Shown: positions 17,202 through 25,811, counted from the stretch's first letter. The stretch is 35,595 nt of DNA from Peptostreptococcaceae bacterium (GCA_030532905.1 JAUNKE010000021.1:1-35595); one strand, 5' to 3'. Translations and numbers: made by a program. Notes: generated from the letters alone by a model not told the origin.

Positions 17202-18012
17202 TTTGCTTCAACTTCCCTTCCCATTTATTCACCAGCTTGGATAGCGTAAATGTAAGCACAAAATATAATATCGCTGCCATAAAAAGCGGCTCCATCGAGC
17301 GAAAACTCATCCCGCGCACAATATTTACATTATACATAATATCGGTGACGCCGATGACAGAAACGATGGAAGTCTCTTTGATAACGGTAATAAATTCGTT
17401 GCCGAGTGCCGGCAAAATATTTTTGGTCGCTTGCGGAATGATGATTTCGCGCATCGTCATCTTTTTGCTCATGCCCAAGCTTCGCCCCGCTTCCATCTGT
17501 CCTTTGTCCACCGATTGAATGCCCGAGCGCACGATTTCCGCAACATAGGCGCCCGAGTTCAAACTGACTGCCACGATTCCGGCGATAAATGCCAAAGTCG
17601 CAATCGGCAATCCCCATTCCTTCGTGTTGAACAGTGCCGCCGCTCCGAAAAATACGATGAAAAGCTGAGTGATCAGCGGTGTTCCACGGATGATTTCGAT
17701 ATAGATGGATGCGATTACCGACGCCGGTTTGCATTCAGACATTTTGGCAAAGGCGGTGGCGGTTCCGATAATGGTGCCGTTGAAAACCGAAATCATCGAA
17801 AGTCCTATCGTATAAAGAATTCCCGTTATAAAATAGGTACTGTATTTTGAAATGCTCTGCAGCGATTGCAATATTTTGTAAACGCCCGTCAAAATGCCGA
17901 CGATGACCGCAAACAAAATCAGATAGCCGATTAAATCAACCGCTTTTATTTTAACCTTTTTCTCCGTCTTTAATTTTTTTCCTTCTATTATATAAGGCTG
18001 TATTCTTTCCAT
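17194..18012 (-). CDS. Polar amino-acid ABC transporter, permease subunit
   Basis: This 272-residue inner-membrane permease belongs to the His/Glu/Gln/Arg/opine family. A cytoplasmic basic N-terminus of about 30 residues precedes several hydrophobic helices, starting [20 protein letters not shown]. The family signature [19 protein letters not shown] and the coupling loop [22 protein letters not shown] follow. I start at 18012 because GGAGAAG stands 6 bases before that ATG. Upstream ATGs at 18024 and 18090 lack a good site and the latter overlaps the binding-protein gene. Confidence 0.92.
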   Translation of the reverse strand: MERIQPYIIEGKKLKTEKKVKIKAVDLIGYLILFAVIVGILTGVYKILQSLQSISKYSTYFITGILYTIGLSMISVFNGTIIGTATAFAKMSECKPASVIASIYIEIIRGTPLITQLFIVFFGAAALFNTKEWGLPIATLAFIAGIVAVSLNSGAYVAEIVRSGIQSVDKGQMEAGRSLGMSKKMTMREIIIPQATKNILPALGNEFITVIKETSIVSVIGVTDIMYNVNIVRGMSFRSMEPLFMAAILYFVLTFTLSKLVNKWEGKLKQSD

Positions 18013-18061
18013 AATCTTCTCCATTTCACTGTCGAAATCATTTTCGTGTCGAACGATGACT

Positions 18062-18916
18062 TTACTCGGTCGCTTTTTCCGCCAAAGCATTTGCTTCGGC
18101 TACAAATTGCTCAATCTTTCCGCTTTCTTTAAGCTCCGCCAAAATCTTGTTGATTTCCGCCATCAATTCTTTTTCATCATTTGCGGTAATCACTGCCGCG
18201 CCGCCGTCGATTTTTTCCATCTTGATGGAATCGCCAACTGCCAAGTCCGGATTTTGTTTTGCATACGAATTGGCAACCGGCTCTTCCAAAACAATCGCTT
18301 CAATCATTCCGGTTTTGAGTTCAAGCACGAGGTCGGTCACTTTGCCCAGCGATTTGACATTCGCGCCCTTGATGGTTTCTTTGGAAATTTGCTCCTGAAC
18401 GGTTCCTATTTGCGCACCGATGGTTTTTCCCGCGAGGTCATCGACCGATTTATAATTGTCTTTCGCATCCGCTCGAACTAAGATGGTATGGACGGTTTGA
18501 TAATACATTTCGCTGAAATCCATCGCCGCTTCACGATCTTTTGACGGATTGATTCCCGCCATTCCGATGTCAATCAGTCCGCTGCCAACTCCGGCGAGTA
18601 CCGCATCAAATCCCATATCCTGAATTTCAACTTCGACACCGAGCGCTTTCCCAATCTCTTTGGCAATCTCAATGTCAAATCCGACAACCTCATCCTTGCC
18701 GTCAATCATCATGTGGAATTCGTATGGCGGATAATCCGCGCATGTTCCTACCACCAATTTCCCCGAGGCTTTTATCTTTTCCAATTTGTTCGCCGGCTCC
18801 GCTTGTTGATTGCTCGAATTGTCCGGTTGAGCATTTTGGCTTGAATTATCCGACGCATTGCCACATCCGACCAATAAAATCATTCCTGCAATCACTAAAC
18901 TCATTATTTTTTTCAT
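18062..18916 (-). CDS. Polar amino-acid ABC transporter, substrate-binding lipoprotein
   Basis: The 284-residue protein starts with a lipoprotein signal, basic MKK then hydrophobic to the lipobox LVGC with the lipid-modified cysteine at C18. A short Ser/Asn/Gln-rich linker follows. The mature fold is family 3 solute-binding protein: KIKASGKLVVGTCADYPPYEF, then VVGFDIEIAKEIGKALG and GMAGINPSKDREAAMDFSEMYY. In a Gram-positive it sits on the outer face of the membrane and hands amino acids to the permease. GAGGAGTTCAAC precedes the ATG at 18916. It is the first gene after the T-box leader. Confidence 0.94.
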   Translation of the reverse strand: MKKIMSLVIAGMILLVGCGNASDNSSQNAQPDNSSNQQAEPANKLEKIKASGKLVVGTCADYPPYEFHMMIDGKDEVVGFDIEIAKEIGKALGVEVEIQDMGFDAVLAGVGSGLIDIGMAGINPSKDREAAMDFSEMYYQTVHTILVRADAKDNYKSVDDLAGKTIGAQIGTVQEQISKETIKGANVKSLGKVTDLVLELKTGMIEAIVLEEPVANSYAKQNPDLAVGDSIKMEKIDGGAAVITANDEKELMAEINKILAELKESGKIEQFVAEANALAEKATE

Positions 18917-19069
18917 GTTGAACTCCTCACTTCTCTCTAACAATTTACAAAAAAACGGTATGCTCTATTCCATTATGCAATTAAAAATTTTTATCAATTC
19001 ATGGATGATTGATATTTCTACAAGCAGCCTTTCGGACTCTCCAATTCGATTGTCGCTTTTTATAGCAGT

Positions 19070-19147
19070 TCAATTTTTTGCCCCGATTTCGAGATTCCGT
19101 ATTCTATTTGCTGTCTTTTTATTTTCAGTCCGCCTCAGTCTTTTCAT
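19070..19147 (-). CDS. Small basic ORF between the T-box terminator and the binding-protein gene
   Basis: A 25-codon ORF begins at ATG 19147 with TTGGAGGAAAT directly in front, an excellent ribosome binding site. It encodes a strongly basic peptide starting MKRLRRTENKK and ending IGAKN. It starts 14 bases after the T-box terminator stem, so it would be translated only on read-through. I know no homologue. It could be a small protein, a leader peptide affecting the downstream genes, or chance. Confidence 0.4.
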   Translation of the reverse strand: MKRLRRTENKKTANRIRNLEIGAKN

Positions 19148-19160
19148 ATTTCCTCCAATT

Positions 19161-19191
19161 AAAAAAGCCCGCCTCCAACTAAGAGGCGAGC
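19161..19191 (-). terminator. T-box-controlled terminator
   Basis: On the minus strand GCTCGCCTC (19191-19183) pairs with GAGGCGGGC (19175-19167) around a 7-base loop, followed by six T. It directly follows the T-box motif. It is the terminator that uncharged tRNA is expected to disrupt. Confidence 0.9.
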
Positions 19192-19196
19192 ATAAA

Positions 19197-19395
19197 CTCA
19201 CGGTACCACTCTAATTAACTCATTTTCACGAATCATCTCTGGCATTTAACGCGTGCAGCGTGGAAGATACTTGCAAAAAGCTTTGTCAATCCAATCTCAA
19301 CGACCCTTTTCACAATGCTTTGATTATCGATCTTCCATCAACATCGACTCGCTGTAAATCGCTACAATGCTACTCTTCGTATCAACGATAAATAT
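19197..19395 (-). promoter_or_regulatory. T-box riboswitch leader of the amino-acid ABC transporter
   Basis: The minus strand carries AGAGTGGTACCGTG (19212 to 19199), the conserved T-box motif whose bulge pairs with the tRNA acceptor end; a terminator follows at once. Upstream is a Stem I-like region with AGAGTAG, an AGCGAG bulge and a distal TCGAT/ATCGA hairpin around GTTGATGGAAG. My hand-folding puts the specifier loop at AAAAGGG (19310 to 19304), reading AAG (Lys) or less likely AGG (Arg). The T-box identity is firm; the specifier is not. Low charging of the cognate tRNA should turn on the transporter. Confidence 0.88.
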
Positions 19396-19433
19396 GAAAT
19401 TTTATTTTGATTTTGCCTTACATACCTCATCAT
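19362..19433 (-). CDS. Upstream ORF within the T-box leader (23 aa)
   Basis: ATG 19433 is preceded by GAAGGAGGTATCA, a near-perfect ribosome binding site at ideal spacing. The frame encodes 23 residues (MMRYVRQNQNK, then ISYLSLIRRVAL) and stops at 19362-19364. It includes four Arg and one Lys. The 3' part overlaps the start of T-box Stem I, so a translating ribosome would compete with Stem I folding. Either a genuine leader peptide or a chance coincidence is possible; the site is too good to ignore. Confidence 0.45.
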   Translation of the reverse strand: MMRYVRQNQNKISYLSLIRRVAL

Positions 19434-19553
19434 TGATACCTCCTTCGCATTTTTTGATTCGTAATTCTCTTCGAAATTTAATTCCGGATTCTTACTACTA
19501 AAACCATTTTGAAAACCGACAAATTGTTGATTCGATTCCTCATGATTTCTTAG

Positions 19554-19582
19554 ATAATAAAACTTTTTTTCGAGCTTGTCAA
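19554..19582 (-). promoter_or_regulatory. Promoter of the T-box leader and ABC transporter operon
   Basis: Minus-strand TTGACA (19577-19582, perfect consensus), 17 bases and TATTAT (19554-19559) give the strongest -35 in the window. It implies a leader of about 630 bases before the binding-protein gene. Between this promoter and the mlrC-like stop (19583-19711) I see nothing further. Confidence 0.85.
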
Positions 19583-19711
19583 TACTTTTTTGAAATTTGA
19601 TACTTTATTTTAACTTTCCTACAAATTATATTATCATCCGGACTTTGAGCTTCGTGCTCGCTTTTTCGATTTGCAATTCCCATTTCGATTTTCATTTCAA
19701 AAACATTTTTA

Positions 19712-21187
19712 TCATATCGTTCTATCGGAAGAATCAACAAATCCCTTTCGCATTCTCAGCGCCTCTCCCTCTATTTCGTCAAAAGGATACAGCGGTCTTG
19801 CCAAATGCCGATATTTGATATTCACAATATCTTGCGGAACGGCACCCGCAGTGAGTGCCATCACCCAGCCCTTTGCCGCCCGACTCAAATCCGGCTCCAA
19901 ATATCCCATTTTGACAATGATAACATCGAATTCGGAAAAATCACCTACACCCGACTGGATAAAAAATTCCTTTTTCCCATATTGAAAGCGGTTTTGCGTC
20001 ACAATGATAAATAAATTGTCATGACGAACGAGCGCACCCTTGCCCGCACGCTCCAATTCAAAGAGATATTCGATTTTCACTTCGAGACTCAGCGGTCCGC
20101 CGAAGGAAATATCCACCTTGCCGCCCAAGTCGATGGACACTTTCTCCCCAATACTTTTCGCATAAATTTTTTCAATCGACTCCGAATCATAAATCGATGC
20201 AAAGAGCACTTTCTTTTCAATTTTTTCTTGCTCATTGATACGAAAAAAATCGCGGAGCAACAAATTCATATCGCCCGCACCGCCGGCGCCCGGATTGTCT
20301 CCCGTATCCGAAATAAAAAACGTTTTTTCTTGAAATGAAAGTGCCTGATGAATCGAATTTTCCGGCGTATCCGTCGGACCGACGAAAGAAAATTTATCTC
20401 GATTCGCCCAAAAGGCTTCGGCCGTTTTTTGCGCGAACTCCTGCGTTTTCTTTTCATCCACACCGAGCGCAACCACCGCGCCGTGACATCTGCTTTCATC
20501 CGCCCAAGGAAATCCCATATAAATTGATATATCCAACAAATCGCCCATGCAAAAATCATCTACCATTGCATACAGGCTTTTGCCCGGCTCCACCTCCGTC
20601 GATGTTTTCTCGCCCGGTAATAAAATCGGAACATCCACCTTCACCTTGAAAATTTTCTGCGGATTCTCCAGCGCAAACAAAATATGCGAAAAAGCTCGCT
20701 CCCTCGTTTCATGCACATCGATATGCGGCGCGGTTCGATAACAGCTCAGCATATCGCACGAATCAAACAATCGATCCGACACATTCCCATGCAAATCCAT
20801 CGATGCAGAAATGATTCGATTTCCCATAACCGCTCGGAGTTTTTCAGCCACAAATCCTTCCGCATCCGTCATATTTTCAACCACCATCGCACCGTGGATG
20901 TCCAACAATAGCGCATCGATTCCTTGCTCCACAATCGCCTTCTCCAATCGGCTGATAAATTCCGCAAGCCAATTCTCAAAAAAGGAACGACTCACCGCAC
21001 CGCCCGGCAATGCCCGCGCATGCAGAAGCGGTATCATCTCTACTCTTTCCCGATATTTCGAAAGCCAAGGGTAGCGAGCAAGCAGCTCATCCCCACGCGT
21101 CATTGTAAAATCCGACTCCCCCGAAATATATGGTGTAAAAGTCGATGACTCGATATGAATCCCTCCGACCGCAATTTTGTATTTCAT
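19712..21187 (-). CDS. M81 family metallopeptidase (MlrC-like)
   Basis: The 491-residue protein belongs to the MlrC (microcystinase C) family. It shows the N-terminal GGIHIESSTFTP, the DIHGAMVVENMTDAEG and SASMDLHGNVSD metal-binding segments, RTAPHIDVHETRERA, and the later ISDTGDNPGAGGAGDMN. There is no signal peptide, so it is cytoplasmic. The founding enzyme cleaves linearised microcystin peptides, but homologues in bacteria without microcystin probably hydrolyse other small peptides or amides. AAAGGGGTACA precedes the start. Its position beside an amino-acid transporter fits peptide use, though it has its own transcript. Confidence 0.9.
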   Translation of the reverse strand: MKYKIAVGGIHIESSTFTPYISGESDFTMTRGDELLARYPWLSKYRERVEMIPLLHARALPGGAVSRSFFENWLAEFISRLEKAIVEQGIDALLLDIHGAMVVENMTDAEGFVAEKLRAVMGNRIISASMDLHGNVSDRLFDSCDMLSCYRTAPHIDVHETRERAFSHILFALENPQKIFKVKVDVPILLPGEKTSTEVEPGKSLYAMVDDFCMGDLLDISIYMGFPWADESRCHGAVVALGVDEKKTQEFAQKTAEAFWANRDKFSFVGPTDTPENSIHQALSFQEKTFFISDTGDNPGAGGAGDMNLLLRDFFRINEQEKIEKKVLFASIYDSESIEKIYAKSIGEKVSIDLGGKVDISFGGPLSLEVKIEYLFELERAGKGALVRHDNLFIIVTQNRFQYGKKEFFIQSGVGDFSEFDVIIVKMGYLEPDLSRAAKGWVMALTAGAVPQDIVNIKYRHLARPLYPFDEIEGEALRMRKGFVDSSDRTI

Positions 21188-21211
21188 TGTACCCCTTTCT
21201 GATTCAAATGG

Positions 21212-21240
21212 ATTTTATTCTCCATGATAATTCAAGTAAA
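21212..21240 (-). promoter_or_regulatory. Candidate promoter of the M81 peptidase gene
   Basis: Minus-strand TTTACT (21235-21240), 17 bases and TAAAAT (21212-21217) lie 25 bases before the start. The match is moderate. Confidence 0.5.
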
Positions 21241-21303
21241 ATATGTTCGCTCTCCTTCTTGATGAGCAATTTGAAACATTTTCATCCAAACAAACTCTCC
21301 AAC

Positions 21304-23046
21304 TTACATCGGATCTCTGCGCTCGTCTCCTATAAAGTACAACCTCTGCATATTCTGCGTAATTTGCTGAGATTTTTCGCCGTTGTAAACAAATAATGAA
21401 TTTTTTCCTTCATTGCCCGTTTGCCGATCGGTCATATACAATATTTTTCCACTCTCGGTAAAGTACGCATCAAAGACATCATTTGCGATGAATTTACTTT
21501 CCCCGTTTACATAGCTTTTCAAATCACCATACTCGCCTTTGCGATTCCAGTTGGCAAGATACAGTAGAGTCTTTGTCTTTTCATCGTATTGCCAAGTATA
21601 AGCCTCCACATTTTCTTCCACTTTTTTCCCGTCAATATACAAATCGCCGACAAATTCATCTCTGAACTTAAAATAAATTTCCGTTCCGTCGCTGAGAACA
21701 TTTTCTCTGGAAAGCAACACATTGTCCGAAACAAATTCCGGCTCACTTACGCCATCTTCGGACACTTCAATTCTATACAAATCCCCCTTGAGAAAATCGG
21801 CATCCGGGTTCTTGTAAAAATACAAATGCCGACCGGACGCATCGGTTGAGACATTCTCCGCAACGACGCCAGGAATCGTCATCATCTTATCCTTTATCGC
21901 CACAAAAAACGGAGCGCTCTTTTGAAATTCGTCGAAAATTTTTCCATCAACTTCATTTTCTTCTTTCAGCTCGGAAAGTTTTATTTTTTCAAATGCTTTT
22001 GCATCGTATTCTCTATAAAACAACTGCGTCCTGTCTTTCATCAACCAACTGGACATCGCCACATCCGGCATAATGCTCTGCAAATACCAAAGATATCGGT
22101 CGGAAAGCTTGTGCGACTTTTCCCCGTCGAAATACCATAAAGTATTGAGAGTCCAGCCGTACTCATACGCACCTTCTTCAAAAAGTGCCTTGACATATTC
22201 TTTTTTCGGCGAATCGCTCGGCACATCGTCTTCAATCAATTCTTCCCATGAAATCATTTTTTTATCGGTCAGATAGTATCCTTCGCCATTTTCAAAAAAT
22301 CCGAGCGGCACAACACCTTCCGCAATCTTTTCTTCTTTACCCGCTTGATAAAGATACATATCCTCGTCTTTTCCATACAGGAACTTGGTAAGGTCTTCGT
22401 TGAAATAATAAATGTAAAGAATATTTTCAGCTAACTTTTGCGGCTCTTTGTTTTGGGATTTTACATACAAATCGGCATGCTCATCCAAATAACAAATTTC
22501 CTTGCCGTCTTTGGAGAAGTGATATTCGCCGACATATTCCGTAAGTTTTTCTTTCTTTTTCGAATCAAAGCTCCATTGATACAGACTGAAATTATCGCCC
22601 TGTACATAAAGCAAATTCTCTTTGTCCTCGCTGAGCAGATAGGTTTTTATATTTTCGTCGATGAATTGAGGCTTTTCATTCTCCTTATTCAAAAATTTGT
22701 AGTACAATCGCGTCTCTTGCTCATTGGAGTGATCCGGAAAAAGAACCGCTTGATTTTTAAGAATCAAATCGATATCATCGCTGACGCTGTAAATGTCTCC
22801 GTCTTTACTTTCCAACAATTTTTCGGTCAACTGTTTGGATTCAATGGCATCCATATTCTCCAAATCGGCATATTGAATCTCATTGTTTTCGAGATAAAAT
22901 GCATAGTCCGAATTCTTCATCGCCTCTTTGTCGTTACACGCTGACAGACAGACAGTCATTGCCATCACAAAAATCAATGTCACGAGTTGATAAAATTTCT
23001 TTCTGCCGGAAAAACGAGCTTTCCGTTCTATGTAATTACTTTTCAT
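21304..23046 (-). CDS. Large lipoprotein of unknown function, propeller-like
   Basis: The 580-residue product has a long basic N-terminus, a hydrophobic helix and a lipobox LSAC with the cysteine at C37, so it should be tethered outside the membrane. The rest is built of recurring short units with aromatic residues and turns, for example YLLSEDKENLLYV, YHFSKDGKEICYL, YYFNEDLTKFLYG and EKTKTLLYLANW. This pattern suggests a TolB/WD-like beta-propeller. I know no family name for it. The start at 23046 has AAAGGAGGAAACG before it. It is divergent from the SLH-protease gene and might share a surface role. Confidence 0.82.
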   Translation of the reverse strand: MKSNYIERKARFSGRKKFYQLVTLIFVMAMTVCLSACNDKEAMKNSDYAFYLENNEIQYADLENMDAIESKQLTEKLLESKDGDIYSVSDDIDLILKNQAVLFPDHSNEQETRLYYKFLNKENEKPQFIDENIKTYLLSEDKENLLYVQGDNFSLYQWSFDSKKKEKLTEYVGEYHFSKDGKEICYLDEHADLYVKSQNKEPQKLAENILYIYYFNEDLTKFLYGKDEDMYLYQAGKEEKIAEGVVPLGFFENGEGYYLTDKKMISWEELIEDDVPSDSPKKEYVKALFEEGAYEYGWTLNTLWYFDGEKSHKLSDRYLWYLQSIMPDVAMSSWLMKDRTQLFYREYDAKAFEKIKLSELKEENEVDGKIFDEFQKSAPFFVAIKDKMMTIPGVVAENVSTDASGRHLYFYKNPDADFLKGDLYRIEVSEDGVSEPEFVSDNVLLSRENVLSDGTEIYFKFRDEFVGDLYIDGKKVEENVEAYTWQYDEKTKTLLYLANWNRKGEYGDLKSYVNGESKFIANDVFDAYFTESGKILYMTDRQTGNEGKNSLFVYNGEKSQQITQNMQRLYFIGDERRDPM

Positions 23047-23198
23047 CGTTTCCTCCTTTGTTTTCGGCATCAAATCTGCTTACAATAAATTCCATACACA
23101 ATCCGTTTTCGACGAGAATTACAATGCTCTATTACTTCTGTGAACGAAATTCGAATGAATTGCGCTCATAAAGCACCTACATCGCATCCGTTGCTTAA

Positions 23199-23227
23199 AT
23201 ATTATCCAAAAATTCCCCCTTCGTCAA
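23199..23227 (-). promoter_or_regulatory. Candidate promoter of the large lipoprotein gene
   Basis: Minus-strand TTGACG (23222-23227), 17 bases and TAATAT (23199-23204) lie about 150 bases before the start codon. Confidence 0.55.
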
Positions 23228-23409
23228 TAGCTCCCCGCCTTCTGTCAATTTTTTGTAACAATTCCATCCGCAAAGAATTGATACTTTCTACAATAACATC
23301 AATTTGTAATATAGAGCATACGAAACGGTAATACAAAACAAGCAAAGCGAGGTCGATACTTTCCACAGGAAAACAAACTTATTATTTTCCCGTTTTTGCC
23401 GATAAATCG

Positions 23410-23437
23410 TTGATAGAAACAAATCAGTTTATAAAAA
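23410..23437 (+). promoter_or_regulatory. Possible promoter of the SLH-IdeS gene
   Basis: TTGATA (23410-23415), 16 bases and TAAAAA (23432-23437) lie about 30 bases before the start. The -10 is poor, which may mean weak or activator-dependent expression. ACAGGAGGTCAC is a strong ribosome binding site. Confidence 0.4.
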
Positions 23438-23467
23438 TGTAAAACAATTTACAATACAGGAGGTCAC

Positions 23468-25780
23468 ATGAAGCATTTTAATAAGAAAATGGCAATCGCG
23501 ATGCTATGCACAACGGTCATGAGCGGATTTCCATTGTCGTCACAGGCAGCTTCGGACATCAAAGGGCACTGGGCTGAGGCAAATATCGCAGCGATGCAGT
23601 CGCAGGGCTACATCGGCGGGTATAGCGATGGAAATTTTCATCCCGATAAACAAATCACGCGCGCGGAATTTGTTGCCGCTCTCAATAAAATTCTCGGACT
23701 GAGCGGCGATGGAGAACTTCACTTCTCCGATGTGAAAGCAAATGATTGGTTCGCCAAAGAACTTGCCGTCGCGCTCAAACATGGCTATATCGGAGGCTAT
23801 GAAGACGGTACTTTTCGTCCGAATCAACCGGTGAGTCGAATCGAGGCGGCGGTAATGATCTCGAGAGCCAACCGTTTGTCCGAAAAATACGATGCAAGTC
23901 CAAGCGATTTGAAAGAATTTAAGGATAACGGCTCCATTCCGAATTGGGCGAAAGGCGAATTGGCTGTCGTTGTCAAAAGTGGAATCATGCGCGGAAAGCT
24001 TGAGAAATTTTTCCAAGGCAACAGCAAGATTACCCGTGCGGAAGCGGTCGTTTCGCTGAGCCGTGCAAAAGAAGTGAGAGAAACGCTTGGAATTCAGACC
24101 GTTGCAGCGGATGTTCAAAAAGAAACGGCTAAGCCGAATGAAACTTCAAAAGTCGAGCCGAAAAAGGCAGCGGAAACCAAGAAGCCGGCATCATCAGGTG
24201 GTGGCGGTGGTGGCGGATTCAGTTCTCACTCCGGCGGTGGTGGTAGCAGCTTCGGCGGTGGCGGTGGCGGTTCAAGCGCACCAAGTCAACCAAGCCCTTC
24301 ACCGAGCCCAAGTACACCGAGCAAACCTGACTCGAATACTTCGTCCGGCTCCGGTTCAACAGGCGGTTCGTCAAATGCAGGTGCGCCTTCCGTAACTCCT
24401 GCACCACCGGCGAAAGAAAAAAACCCATCGGATGAAAATTCACCGAATGGAGCAGGAAAAGGCACATCCGAACCAAATATTCCTACTCCACCGGACACAG
24501 CGGGAAAAGATTCGTCTGAGTCAAGCGTTCCGGCTCCGCCACCGGCAGAAAATCAATCAGATGAAACGGGAGAAGACTTGTCCAGGCCGAATATTCCTCC
24601 TTCATCACCGGATTCTACAAATCAGGGAGACAAAACACCGCCGAATGAAAATTTGCCGGGTGGAACGGAAAAAGATTCAACCACACCAAGTCCACAAGAT
24701 CCATCAAAAGATAATCAGAGCGACGGACAAACTCCCGAACAAAAAACGCCACCATCAACTTCTAATCCAAAAAAAGAAGTCGGCGAAAAAACAATCGATG
24801 AGTTGATGAACGAACTTAAATCGGGAACAAACGAAAATGTTACTCATTATATGAAAGATGGAAAAGAAAGAGCCATCATTTGGACAATGGGTATCACCGC
24901 ACCAACGATCGATGAAAACGGAACGAGCGGTGATTTTAAGAAATTGGTCACCGGTGATTATGTCGATTATTTGATGGATTACAAACCGGGGAATAATTGG
25001 TATGATGTAAACAAAAAATTTGAGCAAGATAAAGTTCTTTGCTCCGGAGCAGTTGCCTCCAATATGCTTCACTGGTGGCTTCACGAGAACGAAAAGTATA
25101 TTAACCGATTCTTAGAAAGTTCCTCATCAAATGGAGTCATTGATAACAACGAAGAATTTCAAGAGTATAAAGATCTGAGAAATTTCCTTAACTCTTTCAA
25201 ATCACAAACTGATAGTAAGATATTCCAAATGATTACAAGATACTTCGGAAATATTAAAAACGGTATTTGGAGCGACCAAACTATTAACTTTTTTATAAAT
25301 GGTCATCGACCACCTAGCATTCAACAGTCAAATAAATTAGGATTGAAAGACGAAAAAGGCGGTTTCTTGTACCCGGTTTTTGAAGGAACTCGACTTACCG
25401 ATAAAACTTATGCAAGAAAATATAGTCATCTCCATAGAATGATTAGAGAATGGATGATGGATGGAAGAGCTTTGGCAATTTCATATGTAGGTACAGGTAA
25501 TCCTCATGGACACATTTATAGCATTTGGGGAGCAGAGTTTGATTTATCAGGTCAGTTGACCGCAATCTTTATTTCAGATTCGGATGACACTAATACCCCA
25601 ACACACGCGATGAAGCGGCTTGTTATAAAATATCAAAGCAAAGATGGAGATACTAGGATTAGCTCAAATCTCAAAGACCCTAACCACGGACCTCTTGTAC
25701 ATGAACTTTACTCCCTGTCACTTGGCACAGAGCAATGGGAACAGTATTTTGAAAAGCAGAAGCAAAATCAAACACCATAA
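23468..25780 (+). CDS. S-layer-anchored IdeS/Mac-like cysteine protease (peptidase family C66)
   Basis: This 770-residue secreted protein has a signal peptide ending near SSQAA (about 28). Three SLH domains follow at about 29-78, 86-137 and 150-202, with motifs such as GYIGGYSDG, ITRAEF and GYIGGYEDG. Next are a glycine-rich block (244-268), a Pro/Ser/Asn/Asp spacer to about 435, and a catalytic domain from about 440. That domain matches streptococcal IdeS: WYDVNKKF then DKVLCSGA with C525 followed by SNMLHWW, INFFINGH, GRALAIS, GHIYSIWGAEF with H682, and ISDSDD with D704 and D706. His-to-Asp spacing (22 and 24) equals IdeS H262, D284 and D286; K516 stands for IdeS K84, one residue closer to the cysteine. 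SLH domains bind pyruvylated wall polymers. I infer IgG cleavage at the cell surface; another immunoglobulin or substrate is possible. Confidence 0.88.
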   Translation: MKHFNKKMAIAMLCTTVMSGFPLSSQAASDIKGHWAEANIAAMQSQGYIGGYSDGNFHPDKQITRAEFVAALNKILGLSGDGELHFSDVKANDWFAKELAVALKHGYIGGYEDGTFRPNQPVSRIEAAVMISRANRLSEKYDASPSDLKEFKDNGSIPNWAKGELAVVVKSGIMRGKLEKFFQGNSKITRAEAVVSLSRAKEVRETLGIQTVAADVQKETAKPNETSKVEPKKAAETKKPASSGGGGGGGFSSHSGGGGSSFGGGGGGSSAPSQPSPSPSPSTPSKPDSNTSSGSGSTGGSSNAGAPSVTPAPPAKEKNPSDENSPNGAGKGTSEPNIPTPPDTAGKDSSESSVPAPPPAENQSDETGEDLSRPNIPPSSPDSTNQGDKTPPNENLPGGTEKDSTTPSPQDPSKDNQSDGQTPEQKTPPSTSNPKKEVGEKTIDELMNELKSGTNENVTHYMKDGKERAIIWTMGITAPTIDENGTSGDFKKLVTGDYVDYLMDYKPGNNWYDVNKKFEQDKVLCSGAVASNMLHWWLHENEKYINRFLESSSSNGVIDNNEEFQEYKDLRNFLNSFKSQTDSKIFQMITRYFGNIKNGIWSDQTINFFINGHRPPSIQQSNKLGLKDEKGGFLYPVFEGTRLTDKTYARKYSHLHRMIREWMMDGRALAISYVGTGNPHGHIYSIWGAEFDLSGQLTAIFISDSDDTNTPTHAMKRLVIKYQSKDGDTRISSNLKDPNHGPLVHELYSLSLGTEQWEQYFEKQKQNQTP

Positions 25781-25811
25781 AACGATCAAAAAAACTATAA
25801 AATTTCAACCC

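Larger units (their letters stand above)
23047..23467. other. Intergenic region between divergent surface-protein genes
   Basis: About 420 bases without a credible gene. It holds a candidate promoter for each flanking gene and is AT-rich. A weak ATTGAT/ATCAAT inverted pair near 23277-23310 could be an operator, but no known regulator site is recognised. Confidence 0.6.

Noticed and set aside
24200..24280. GGTGGTGGC repeats as a CRISPR or regulatory repeat
   Set aside because: They encode the glycine-rich linker in frame and have no spacer structure.
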